Made by a program: the position numbers and the translations under genes. Shown piece by piece: positions 44,269 to 55,212 of a stretch of 64,000 nucleotides of DNA (position 1 is the stretch's first letter; the number at the start of each line of letters is the position of its first letter). The stretch is from Litsea cubeba (Eukaryota; Streptophyta; Magnoliopsida; Laurales; Lauraceae), in NCBI GenBank assembly GCA_012931725.1, contig WHSA01000445.1:186001-250000 (forward strand), given 5' to 3'. The notes below the pieces were generated by a model, which was not told where the DNA came from, did not search any database, and was given only the letters and a program-made list of their open reading frames with translations.

Positions 44269-44382
44269 CAATTGGAGATTCTGGATTCACTCTAGAGTCC
44301 CTCGGTTCTTCTTCAGGTGCCTCGACAGGATCCGTCACCACCTCATCGACTGGAACCTCAGGCATCACCAAGTCTTCCTCTG
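44269..44382 (-). pseudogene. Tat-2 antisense gene, exon 3
   Basis: 114 nt, same splice sites and frame as Tat-1 (AEEDLVMPEVPVDEVV). Open. Upstream predicted intron is 44383-44475. Confidence 0.72.
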
Positions 44383-44475
44383 CTAAAAAAAAAAGAAAAG
44401 CAGAAACAAGAAGCAAATCAGAACATGGAAAAATCCCATGAAAACAAATGGAAAGAGAAAAAGGAAGAATCATAC

Positions 44476-44805
44476 CTTCACCGACGGCCTCTTCTTCTCG
44501 GCTTCTCTTCTCTGGGGGCTCGTCAGCATCCACTGGCACATCCTCATTGATAGAAAGAGGAACTTCCAAGTCAGGAGAGTCCTCATGCTGCCCCTTTCTG
44601 CGATGATGACTCCTCCTCCTCTTACTCCTACGGGCTCGCTTCTTGGAGGAACCTGCCCCGCTGTCAGAGTCAGGTTTCCCACTTGACTCCTCACTGGATG
44701 GTCTACTCTTGCCAGTAGACACCACGGAAGCTTGCCTCTCTGCCGCTTGCATCCAAGCACCAAGTTCGGCTTCCTCCTGTTCTAGCTGCTTTAAAGCCTC
44801 ATCAG
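44476..44805 (-). pseudogene. Tat-2 antisense gene, exon 2, 3' part
   Basis: Encodes LGAWMQAAERQASVVS, then the basic stretch SSKKRARRSKRRRSHHRRK (a likely nuclear signal) and PEKRSREEEAVGE to the donor GAAG|GTATGA. This copy keeps the frame that Tat-1 lost. The solo copia LTR interrupts the exon at 44811. Confidence 0.74.
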
Positions 44806-44810
44806 GTATT
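44806..44810. repeat. Left target-site duplication of the solo copia LTR (GTATT)
   Basis: GTATT at 44806-44810 and again at 46627-46631; Tat-1 reads GTATC at the empty site. Confidence 0.92.
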
Positions 44811-46626
44811 TGTTACTTTTATGGACTCAATCCAGTAGATGATATAATAAATTGATTAAATTCTTTATTTATTCATATATTCATGTTTACTTTTCATGAG
44901 ATGAATGGTGATTTATTATATACTTGCACATAACCAATACGAATGACATGATGGTTCATGAGATGAACCGGGGTCCATAAGTATATTAGATGTAATACAT
45001 GTGTATGGATGAGATCCACATACGGGAGACATGTATGACAAATCTTATACTTAAAATATATTCACAACCAGTGATGAGACTGGACATCTCATACTGATAA
45101 GGTTGCAATACTTTGATCACTATGAGATAGTGTGATTTGTCTCGATCATCAGAATGGAAGATTCTGGATCATAGTGTTGGTACATTGGATGTATTGAAGG
45201 ACCATGAGAAGCACCTTATAAACACTGTCTTTATTTTAAGGTCTGCTCTCATAATTCCCTAGCAATAGGCTCTCAATCCTGAGACATTAATGAACTCAAG
45301 TTTCTATCTATTCATTTGCTTTGAGTCACCAATGAGTGAGGCCAACTGTAGGTCAACACCTCGGTGAATTGGGTACATGGTAGTAGAGCTGTGGGAACAT
45401 TCAATAGTCAAGAAGGAATCTATCTCTAATATCCCTTTCTGCCAATTAATGGATTTATCATTGGTAAGTGCGCACCCATTCCGATTAAGAGTTAATTGGA
45501 AAGGTACCTATGATCATTATAATTAATTGGGGCTCAAGGATAATAAGATATGGATCAAGTTTGGAAGACAGGTCCAATTAATCCATGGATATTGATAGAG
45601 GGGTCTACTTGTGGTAATGTGGAAGTTTAGGGTCTTCTATGTAATATTCCTAAGACTGGAGTTCAATTGCATTTATATAGTGGAGTTATTTGCAATTAAC
45701 TGTGGGCCCGGATTACACATGAGATGTGGGGTCGCGTGTCCCAGTTGGAGCCAGCTTTCTAAGGAATCCCTAGTGGTCCCCACGCTAGCCCAATTATTAG
45801 AAAGTATCTAATTCTAGTTGAACTCTAAAAGGAAAGTTACTATTTCTATTTGAAGTGAGACTTCTAATAGTGGTAATAGTAGACTTACTAATTTTAGTAG
45901 AAGTGAGACTTCTATTTTAATTAGAAAGGAATTGGAAAGTTACTAATCATATTTGAAGTGAGACTTCTAATTATGATATGGTAAGTTACTAATTAATTAA
46001 TGGAAGTAAGACTTCTATTTTAATTAAGAAGAGATAGTTACTAATTTTTGGAAGTAAGACTTCTAATGGAAATTAGTAAGTTGGCTTGCAAAAGCTATAA
46101 ATAAGAGGAGAACAAGTCCTTGGACGTCCATGCATAAATCCACCTAGGGATTCACGCCCAAGCCCCCTTAGTGCAAGTGTTGCACGAGCTCTTCTCCTCT
46201 TCCCTCTTCTAGTTTTCTTTCTAGTTCCTCCCTAGAGTTCCTAGTAGTTTTCTCTTGGAGATCCCACCATCTTCTTGAGAAAAAGGAGAATCTGATACGG
46301 GTCATAGCGTGGAAGATCAAGAGGTCTTGGAGATCCCTATTTGATTAGTGAAAGCGTTTCATCATCAAAGAAAGACGCAACTCCTCCATTAGAGCACAAC
46401 CGAGCTCCAAAGGTATAATCCACTTCCTTGCATGTTGTAGATTATTATGGATGCTTGTTAGTTGCTCTTTCTATCTTCTAGATAGATTGTCTTACTGATC
46501 ATGATGACTGAGATTGAGGACATAGATCTTGGACTGGGTTTTATAACCTTCTCGATAGTTGATCCCTGCGTCAAGTGGGTCAAAAGTTTTTGAAACCTAT
46601 CCTAGAGGCCCACCCTATTTCCAACA
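44811..46626 (+). mobile_element. Solo LTR of a Ty1-copia element
   Basis: 1816 bp from TGTTACTTTTATGG to CTATTTCCAACA, flanked by GTATT on both sides. No internal region, so it is a product of LTR-LTR recombination. TATAAATA at 46096-46103, with about 530 bp of R-U5 after it. It shares the 14-mer GATCCCACCATCTT and general layout with the Copia-1 LTR but is a different family. Orientation is from the TATA box. Confidence 0.9.
45825..46080 (+). repeat. Degenerate array GAAGTGAGACTTCTA in the solo LTR
   Basis: Five or six units with GAAGTGAGACTTCTAAT or GAAGTAAGACTTCTA spaced 40-60 bp, directly upstream of the TATA box. The core AGAAGT..ACTTCT is near-palindromic. Likely promoter repeats, by position only. 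Confidence 0.8.
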
Positions 46627-47183
46627 GTATTTCTCGAATAGCTTTAGAACCAATGACACCCTGATCACCGAGAAAGCCTATCTTGTGCTTCTCTCCAGAA
46701 AGGAAGGCCCAAACTTCCTCTCGCCGGACGCCATCCGACTTTCCAAGGCCCTTTCCAGATGCCCGCTTCACATCAAGCTCCTTCTTGGAAAGTCCCCTAT
46801 ATGCCGAAAAGCTCTCCGCGAACCACTTCGCAAAGCCGGCAGTCCGGGAAGTCAGCAACACAGGATAAGAAATCATCTCCTCTGGTATGTCATGTCATCA
46901 GGGACGGCATCACCAAATAAGAAGGTAGGCTTGGGTAAAACACTCTGATCTTCCATCACCCATGGACGACTGCTTACCATGATCTTATAGAATTCCTCTC
47001 CCTTGAGAGCGATCAGTCGCTGCCTCATCTCATCTCTGTTGAGGGAGTCGCATTCTTCCAAATTTCTCTCAACATACTGGACCTTCTCAAAGGCCTGCTG
47101 AATGGCTGGATTAGAAGATCTAGCAGATCGACGAGGTATGCTTGTAGCGGGCTCTTTACCCTTGTTCGTTCTGGAGGAACCAC
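46627..47183 (-). pseudogene. Tat-2 antisense gene, exon 2, 5' part with a large deletion
   Basis: Begins at acceptor TTTTCAG|GTGGTTCC (47183). Reads MEECDSLNRDEMRQRL and KPTFLFGDAVPDDMTYQRR, then jumps directly to MISYPVLLTSRTAGFAKWF, which in Tat-1 lies about 1.6 kb further on (not counting Tekay-1). The plant-mobile-domain core is missing. The junction near 46875 shares CAT with both parents. The join is out of frame (TGA). This copy keeps the GGA and CAG codons that are stops in Tat-1. Confidence 0.8.
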
Positions 47184-47747
47184 CTGAAAAGGATGGAAAA
47201 GAAAAAGATCAAACATCAAAATGACAGAATCTCACTAAAAAAAAAACTGGCGAAATTTTGACATGATGACGGGGCAATTCCAAAGAAAAGGAATTATCCC
47301 GAAAGAAGTAGAAAGCTTGAAGATGGGCTCAACATTGCTGCGAGCTCTGAAACTCCAAACTTTTGAAACCTCTAAGTCTCCGCAAAATCAGGAAGGGCTC
47401 AACATCGCTGCAAGCTCCAAATTCCCAAATTTGCGAAAACTTTCAGGTATGCTATCACATCATGCTACAATTCAATTTACAAAAATATACATGCATGAAC
47501 ATCTTGGTAAGAAAAAAAAAAGAAAAAAAAAGATGGCCTACAGGCCACGTGGCCGTACGGCCAGATCCGTACGGACCCAAAAAAAAAAAGAAGTGCAAAA
47601 AAAAAAAGAGGGAAAACACGTGTAAAAAGAAAAAAGAAAAGAGCACGTGGAGAAAAAAAAAGAAAAGAAGGAAAGAAAGAAACAAATAAAAAAGAAAGAA
47701 CTTTTTATTTTTCCTACAATGGAGTTTTCTTGATAAAGGGAACTTAC
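47184..47747 (-). other. Predicted intron 1 of the Tat-2 antisense gene
   Basis: 564-nt minus-strand intron, donor CAA|GTAAGT and acceptor TTTTCAG|GT as in Tat-1, but lacking most of the homopurine array. It still contains GGCCACGTGGCC and CCGTACGG (about 47539-47577). Confidence 0.68.
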
Positions 47748-47757
47748 TTGAAGCCAT
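47748..47757 (-). pseudogene. Tat-2 antisense gene, exon 1 coding part
   Basis: ATGGCTTCAA followed by GTAAGT, identical to Tat-1. First ATG after the antisense TATA box. Confidence 0.66.
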
Positions 47758-47878
47758 TGATGGAGAAGAAGAAGAAAAGTCTTGAAGATCTTGAAGAATA
47801 AGAACTCTTGGTCTTAAAGCCCTCTTGGGATTGCTGCAAAAGAAAGCAATAAGAGCAAGAGATCCAACTTCCTCCTTG

Positions 47879-47885
47879 TTTTATA
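47879..47885 (-). promoter_or_regulatory. Antisense TATA box of the Tat-2 antisense gene
   Basis: TATAAAA in CTATAAAACAAGG on the minus strand, about 125 bp before the ATG, as in Tat-1. Confidence 0.6.
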
Positions 47886-47944
47886 GAAGAGAGCAAACCA
47901 AAGAAGGAAAGAAGAAAGAGGTAAGTGTTACTAATTGGTAACCT

Positions 47945-48200
47945 TACCAAAAGAAAGAGATTAGAAGGATTCTTTCCCAAAAGAAAGATATCTTGAGGGA
48001 TTCTCTCCCAAAAAGAAATCAATGAGAGATTTTCTCCCAAAAGATAGGATCAATGAAGGATTCTTTCCCAAAAGAAAGATATCTTGAGATATTCTCTCCC
48101 AAAATAAAGGGAACATGAGAAATTCTCTCCAAGTAAAGATATTCTTAGATATTCTCTATCCGAATGAGATATTTTTGGATATTCTTTACAAAAATGACAC
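47945..48200 (+). repeat. Degenerate ~30-bp array of Tat-2
   Basis: CCCAAAAGAAAGATATCTTGAG units, counterpart of 21990-22260. Confidence 0.8.
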
Positions 48201-48480
48201 CATATGAGATCTAAGCCATTTCAAAAGCTTAAGGTCCCATGGCTAAGCCCATATGAGCCAGGTTTGACCACCTAGGCACACAAAAAAAAAAATTTTGAGC
48301 TTTTAGTCAAAGAGAAATCCCTCTTTCCATGAGTTTACAAAAATGGTTCCATGCCTCTTTTGAGTTGATTCGACCATACAAAAGAGAATTCCAAGCCCCA
48401 TGAGCTTCCAAAAATCAAACCATCCAGCCTCATACACCAAATTGAGCCAAAATCTTGAAATTGACAAAAATCAAACCAAA
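48201..48480 (+). other. Unique spacer in the Tat-2 3' untranslated region
   Basis: Counterpart of 22261-22548. No gene or site recognised. Confidence 0.6.
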
Positions 48481-48481
48481 T

Positions 48482-48640
48482 CCTGGTCCCCTAACTTACC
48501 ACATACAGCCTGTTAGGTCACAAGATTAAAACCAAAATTGATCCCCCAACATTCCACATACAGTTTGTTGGGTCACACGGTCAAAACCAAACCCGACCCC
48601 CTAACCTGCCATATACAGCCTGTTAGGTCACAAGGTCAAA
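48482..48640 (+). repeat. Three-unit ~58-bp array of Tat-2
   Basis: Three CCACATACAGCCTGTTAGGTCAC-type units against four in Tat-1. Confidence 0.88.
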
Positions 48641-48867
48641 ACCCAAATCCACATCCCTGATGTCATCTTCAAAACTTTGCCTCGAGATGGTATGTGATCC
48701 CTTTCACTATCATAAAATTCCCCTGGAAGCTCAAAAGGCTACAAATACAAAAAAGAAAGACTGCTCAAAGACTATTGGTCCAGTCACAGGCTCTCCTTCA
48801 AAAATCTCTTCGAGGCACATCGACTACAAATGATAAGCAAATCGTCGCTGTACCTCGAGGGGGCATT

Positions 48868-51410
48868 TGTTGACACCAAAAATGTCACTTTGCCTCTTCA
48901 AGATCCAAAGAGCTACATGAAGTCGCAACCTGCCATAAATAGGCAATGCTACTTCCAAAAAATCAAATCTTATCAGAATCAAACAAAAACTGCAAGATCC
49001 TTCAAGACAGCCAAAAGAGGAGTACACAAGAAGTCTCGGGCCATTTCAAAATCATTTGGCCTAACTTCGCTTCTCCGGCATCTGAAAAGGAGCTCTCGGC
49101 GGAGAAAGCATCGGAGACACTAAATCTTCGATCAGAGCCGATGGATGGTCTCAAAATACATCCAAAAGGCTCCACATCAAGTTCCGAGTCAAACCAACAA
49201 CATTTTACCCTACATCAACCCTCGAACGGCTAAATCAAGCCTCTCGGCGGCGAGAACCACCGAGGCCATCACTCATCAGATAGAGCACATGGACGGCTTC
49301 AAAATGCTTACAAAGGGCTACACGTCAAATTTCAGGTCATTTCGACAACATTTGACCATGCTTTGACGCTCGGAAGCCAAATCAGGCCTCTCGGCGGCGA
49401 AGCTCCCCGGGACCATGGTTTCCAAGACAGAGCCTATGGATCATCTTAAAATGACTCCAATAGGTTCCCTGTCAAATTTCAAGTCAATCGGACATCGGTT
49501 GACCGCACATCAAACCGCGATATCTTCATCGCGACAAAAGCAAGTCTACTAGTGATAGGGCCAAAAATGGCTTCAAAACTCAAACAAAAGCCTATGGTTG
49601 GTCTTATTTATTGCTCAGGAGGCTTCACCTGAAATTTCAGGTCATTCCGACATCGTTTGACCCAGTTTCAGCTTCTGACGGAAAATCGGCAACTCTGCGC
49701 AACAAAGTCTTCGGCTTTCTCGAAAAATTGGAAACTTTGCAAAATAAAATGCAAGGATTCTCATCAAATTTTCTACAGGGAAATCAGGCCAATAAATGAT
49801 CAAAAAATGTCAAGGAAAAATACAGGAGAAAAAAGAATAAAAAACAGCAAAAACGGACACAAAACGGGACTAAAGGGGGAAAAAAACCCCCAGGGTCGCA
49901 GGCCCCTGCGACCCTGGGGCCCGGGATCGCCCGGTGGGCCCCGGAAACCCCGTTTTTTCGCCGTTTTTTTCGCGATTCGAAGCGTCCGGCCTCTGGTATT
50001 TCCAAAATTCATACTTTTGAGATACCAAATCTTCTGACATCCGTCAAAAATATGGGTTAATCATCAAGAGTATCGAAAACAATATTGATCACCACCCGGT
50101 CAACCAAAAAAAAGTGTGCTTTCTACCCGACCGATCGAGAAATCGACAGGACAGATGGTACCGACCCGCTGTTGGCAACCAGCACCTGAAGTTACATGGT
50201 CATCCAATGTTGATCTACATGAAGATCTATCGATGATCATCGCCAGAAGAATCCCAAAAGACGCGGCACGGCCCGCGACTCTTCAACTGCTCGGCGACCA
50301 CTTAATGCGATTAATTGACTAGCTTTATTACAGTCATTAATCCATTTCTTTGGACGGACCAATCAGAAGCAAGCATCCGGGAGTTACAAGTCAAGAGATT
50401 CATGGCATTTAACCCATGAAACTCCTCCCATCATGGCGATTAAAGGCGATTAAATGCCCTTAATCTCCTCCGGCCAATCAGAAGCCAAGAAAAAGGAGTT
50501 ACAAAATAAAGAATTCAATCTTGTAACTCCTCCCTTTATGCAGCTTTATGACAATTAAGGCTCATAAACCCTCCTAAATGGCTACCTAAAAGCCTACAAA
50601 TAGGAGAGCATTCCAAAGAAATCCAGATCGGAAAAAACGAGACAGACACACAAATCAGAAAAAAAGCACATAAATTCAGAGAAAGAAAGAGAGAAAACTC
50701 TGCGGAAGTTCTACACCGACCACCGCTACAAGGTGACAAAAGTCCCTTGGGGGGTACCCCCCAAGGTCCTTGCCTTCTCCTTCTGCCTCCAAATGGCTTA
50801 GACGTGGCTTTTCAGCCCGTCTACTCGGCTTTTTATTGGACATAGGACCTCCTTTTGGTCTTTGTTCTCTAAAAACCTGAGGTTATAGCCAAGCCAAGCG
50901 AATCAATAGCATCCTCTGTTCTCATCTACATGGATGATGGCGAAGTCCACATATGGCTTGCGACCGTCAATCTGAATGGGTCCCCAACAATCTCCTGAGA
51001 AGTTAGATCCTCCTTTTCTTGCTTTTCATTGTAGTTTGTATTTTTTTCAAAAGAGACAAAAATCACAACTCTTGTCTTTCATTATTGATAAGGATTGTAA
51101 ATCGGCTATAAACGCCAAAATCGGCTATAAAAGCCAAAAAAATCGCCTTTCACGGCAAATCAAGAAAATGTATCTTTTCTTAAATATATGTGCAATGGAA
51201 AACTGGAAAGAAGTTGATTTCCTTTTTACTTGTGAAAGTTGATCTCCGGATCAACACTTGCAATTCCAAGTAAAAATATAAAATCTGGCATACCCACACA
51301 AAAAAAATGTTGATGCACGCCCCTGCCCCCCGGTTACGAAAGGGTCGGACCCAACGGACTCCCACGTCCGCCAACCTCGGTAGGACCAGGCGCAGGATCG
51401 CGGTCCATCA
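48868..51410 (+). repeat. 3' LTR of Tat-2
   Basis: 2543 bp, TGTTGACACC to GCGGTCCATCA, preceded by polypurine tract CCTCGAGGGGGCATT. It is longer than the Tat-1 LTR because of an extra block of about 290 bp near 49095-49385 built from modules containing CTCTCGGCGG. One GC palindrome unit (49890-49940), TACAAATA in place of the TATA box (50595-50602), and two GGCTATAAACGCC copies (51101-51140). Followed directly by Tat-3 on the opposite strand; AGGAT (51411-51415) would be the target site. Confidence 0.85.
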
Positions 51411-53417
51411 AGGATGTTGTTCCTCACGGATGAAGCCGACGCTTTTGAGTTTTTGAACTTCTTGTTCAATTTTATCCATCACATCTGGACGGAATCTTCT
51501 TTGGCCTTGCTTGACAGTCTTGATGTCTTCTTGAAGATTGAGTTTGTGAACCGCTATTTTGGGGTCTAAGCTAGGCATTTCAGCGTAAGACCATGCAAAG
51601 CAATAAACGAACTCACGAAGAAAGGCGATATACTCGGGTAACTCATCATCCTTTATATTCTTGCTTATGAGTACAGGACATGGGTTATCTGGTGTTCCCA
51701 AGTCTATCTTTTGAACAGGATCTTCTGTTGGAAGGTTCGAAGGTGGTTCCTCCACAATATTTTCGGAGGCTTCCAGCTCAACGAAACCTTCTGGGTTTTC
51801 AAAGGCATTTCCAGACCAAGGTTTTGTTCCTTTCCACGGGTCTTCTTGATCGGTAATTTTCCCAAGGCTTGCTATGAGATGATCCCAATCGCCTGTTGAA
51901 ACCGGGTTGAAGTAGGCTACTTCTTTTGGAGATGAGGGTTCTTCTGGGTCAGAAGACCACACGTCTGTTCCATCGGACAACTCCTCTTCATTTTCGGAGA
52001 AATCGTGCCAATTGGATGAGCTTCCTGGATCTTTGTCAGGTGACTCATTAAAGAGATATCCAGGGAGATCGATGTCTTCATGGACTTGAGAAGTTGAGGC
52101 TTGGTCAGTATATTGACTTTTAAGCCTTTGTGTCAACTGTCTCAAGGGAGTGTCGGGATCATACCCTAACCCGTGTGAAGACTTTTCTACATAGCCGTAG
52201 AGTCTCCAATCTTCCAGCTGGCTTTTGGTCCAGACGGGCCCCAATGGCGTGAGAATACCGCGTCCTTCTCCCAAACCGACTGGGTTTTGAGCGTCATAGC
52301 CCATTTTCTTCATAATAGCTTGTGCCACAGAACTATATAAGGATAGTTGAGGCATACCTTCATTTTGGAAAGGTTCAAGCATGGAGTTTGATGAAGAAGC
52401 ATCCGATCTATGGAAGAAGATCGGCTTTTCCTTTGCTGAAGTTGCTGGAACAACGAAGGAAGCTGACGTAGGATCTTCTACGTCAGAAGTTATCTCCATT
52501 GGAGTGAGAGCAGGCTGAACTTGCTGAGTGTCAGCTTGGCTTAACGATGTGTCGTCTTCCGGCTCTGAATCCGAGTCCGTGTCTTGCATGATAGACACGA
52601 AAGAGACAACAAATTTGCCCCCAGGCTTTTGCTTTGCCTTCTTCACTTTAGTTGTGATGACCAAAGGCTTTGAAGGTTTGAGGGAGATGATGAAGGGAGT
52701 CTGAATGCTCTCTTCAGATTTACCGGATGGTTTGTTTTCTTCCGGTGATTGTTGAGGAGCTTTGCCTTTATCTTTCTGGAGATTTTCGGCAAAGGATGCT
52801 GTGTGCTTCTCCTCTTCTTCTTTTTCACCTTCATACATTTGTGAGTCTGCAAAGTGGACTTCTTTACCTTTGAAGGGTTTTCTGTCCGCAAAGACTCGAT
52901 GTATCATGCCATCATCGCCAACAAACTTGATGCATTGATGTAGAGTTGAAGGGACAACACCATTCTCGTGGATCCAAGGGCGTCCGAGAAGGATGTTGTA
53001 GCATGAGGGGATTTTTATTGCATACACAGTGATCTCAAAAATAAGATCACCGATCTGTAACTTGAACTTGATTTTGCCGATAGGCCTTTGAGTACTCCCA
53101 TCGTATCCAAAGATAGATACAGATGTGTGGCTCAGTTTACTGGGTGGGATGCCCAACTCTTCGAGAGCCGATGTGGAGATAAGGTTGAGTGCAGAACCTG
53201 GGTCGATCTGAACTCTGTGCATAGGCATTTCCTTGATGTACCCTGTGAAGTACAGGGGTCGGTTATGCCTTGTTTCGCCAAGTAGGAGGTCGTCCTTTGT
53301 GAAGGCGATGGTTGCACTGGCTACTTTTTTAACCGAGAGGCATTCAATGCATGATCCTTCAGTTTTCTTCTTTTCTCCCTTTGAGGAGGCTTCTGAGTTT
53401 TTGACCCGGTAATCCAT
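51411..53417 (-). CDS. Tat-3 protease, G-patch-like region and RT N-terminus
   Basis: 668 codons open on the minus strand, the longest intact Tat frame here. Start (MDYRVKNSEASSK) is only the first ATG after a TAA; Tat-2 has CAA there. Residue map: KDDLLLGETRHNRPLYFTGY at 40-60, protease active site VQIDPGSALN near 72, CYNILLGRPWIHENG near 140, Lys/Glu-rich spacer 190-270, KKMGYDAQNPVGLGEGRG near 370-390, HGLGYDPDTPL near 415, acidic segment 450-500, and RT entry RRFRPDVMDKIEQEVQKL near 645. It stops because Tat-2 inserted, not because of a stop codon. Confidence 0.9.
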
Positions 53418-55212
53418 TTCAATTTAGAGGACTTGCGGGGCATGTTTGTCGACATCCTCATTCAGCTTTTGTTATTCTGAAATGAGATTATCACGAGTGT
53501 GCGGAGACATTCGTAATAAATCCAGGATGTGCAGATGTGCAGGTATGTGCTTGAAGTGTTCAAACAAGTCATACTTGAAAGCCTCCATAGGGCCTGCATG
53601 TTCATCATTGTTGCCACTAGGGGCGCTTACAACATCTTTTCTCGAAGGATTTACAAATGTAAAGGAAGATTGGTTGTAATTTTTGTGGTAGTCCCGGCCA
53701 GAGCGGGTGCCTCTACCAACTTCGAGAGCTTCTTGAGAAGGGTCTTCGTTTGGAAAATTGTCTTCAGGATCAAAAGGCTGTCGTTTTTCATTTGCTGAGG
53801 ATGTATCAGCAGCGGTGTTGCCATCCTCAGTGATTGTCTTGCACGGAGCATTTTTCGGGAACAAGTCCTGAACAGCATCCAGCAACCTTTCTTCTTCGTT
53901 GACCAATTCATCGTCCCAAGCATCAATAGCTGGGAATTCTTCAGTCAGGAAGGGTGTGAACTTTGAAGTCACAGTCTGAGGAGAAAAAACTTGAGAGGGT
54001 GTCATCTCAGTGAAAGTCAGTGAGATGAGGTGGCTCCAGAAGATATATTGCTAGGCGTCGCCGGAGTGTAAGTGCTCTCATCAGACGATGCTTCGGAAGA
54101 GCTATAATCCCGAATTATTACATCACAGGAAGCTCTGACGGGAGACATTGCCTGATCGGAGTCAGACTCATCCTTGGATGTAAGAGGATCGTCTATCCAG
54201 CAATTTTCTTCATTTTCAGGAGTTAAAGGAGGACGTACCTAATGGTCTTCAGGGACTTCAGGCTCTGGATTGCGAGGAGGCTCGTTGACGCGGTCTTGCT
54301 CTTGTTCTAGAGCGAGACACTGCAAGATCCTTGCATATTCTTCAAGATCAGGCATGGGAGCCAAATCTTCTTCTTCATCATCTCTTTGTGGCTCAACATT
54401 GTTGATTTCCACTGGAGCAATGAGGGGTGCCGGTTCAACACCATTTTCTTATACAGCTTCTTGGTCTTCTTCATCATCAGACCAAGATCCTTGTGGCTGT
54501 AGGGGGTTATACCAGATTACTGGCATAAGATGAGACTCAAGAACCCATTCTTCATCGGAGAGATATTCTCCTATTTCAAGTGACTCCTCCCACTCGTCTG
54601 TGTAGTTGGATTCAAATCCATCATCGGTGTCGCTGGAATCGTATCCATCAATGAAGAATCCAACTACCGAATTGCAAGAGTATGATGCCTCCTGCATGGC
54701 TTCTTTGAATTGAGGTGGCATGAAATCTCTGAGAGTGAATTTTCTCACCCCCTTTGAAGTCTCTGGAAGGGATGTTTTTGTTGCCTCCAGTGAAGCGGTA
54801 GAGGAAGCCTCTGCCTTTTCTTTGACTTCTTATTTTGGCTGGGTCTTCTCTTGCCTTTTGAGCTTGAGGAGGTGTTTCCTAGCCTGCCTTCGCTGTTGAG
54901 CTATAGGCTTTGTTTCCACGACCTCCCAATTTTCATCTTCCAGGAGATCGGGATGTACCCATATGGGTTATCCATCTAGTGTCGGGTAAGGAACCAGTTC
55001 CTCGGACGCTTGGATTGAGTTTATCACCTTGAAGGAAGTAGTGATCTTCTTCTTCGGTGATTTTGATGTTTGTCCACATGTCACCATGTTGACGGAGGCA
55101 GACCCATAGTTTTTGTCAAAGGTGATGACTCCGTTTTTCCACATCTCGTTTATTTTCTCCCTCACAATGAAGCATTGATCGAGAGGATGCGAGATCATCT
55201 GGTGGTATGGAC
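53418..55212 (-). pseudogene. Tat-3 gag C-terminus and acidic linker (broken)
   Basis: Minus strand. Begins at CPYHQMISHPLDQC, a C-x2-H ... H-x4-C zinc-binding motif of Tat gag, followed by FIVREKINEMWKNGVITFDK. Further on: KFTLRDFMPPQFKEAMQEAS, an Asp/Glu-rich linker (YDSSDTDDGFESNYTDEWEE), then FKYDLFEHFKHIPAHLHILD and LLRMSPHTRDNLI. Stops occur near 54968, 54829, 54449, 54239, 53471 and 53424, and a frameshift near 54020. Gag and linker are identified by order and motif. Confidence 0.82.

Larger units (their letters stand above)
25368..51410 (+). mobile_element. Tat-2: Tat-lineage element, 5' part displaced, decayed
   Basis: The visible part begins in the linker before protease, at a point equivalent to minus-strand position 53550 of Tat-3. 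It then runs protease, G-patch-like region, RT, two RNase H, integrase, arrays, antisense gene, 3' untranslated region, polypurine tract and 3' LTR (48868-51410). Because the start is mid-linker and follows an exact Tat-1 LTR end, Tat-2 is best read as the host of the Tat-1 insertion; its gag and 5' LTR should lie left of the window. It carries Tekay-2 and a solo copia LTR in its antisense gene. Many stops and frameshifts show it is older than Tekay-1. Confidence 0.8.
51411..55212 (-). mobile_element. Tat-3: inverted Tat-lineage fragment (gag end to RT start)
   Basis: Minus-strand order: gag C-terminus, acidic linker, protease, G-patch-like region, start of RT. It ends at RT residues GFIREEQHP, exactly where the Tat-2 LTR ends (51410), so the rest of its pol should lie left of the window beyond Tat-2. 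Upstream it is cut in the gag zinc-binding motif by Copia-1 at 55213. It is the outermost visible host element. Confidence 0.82.
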
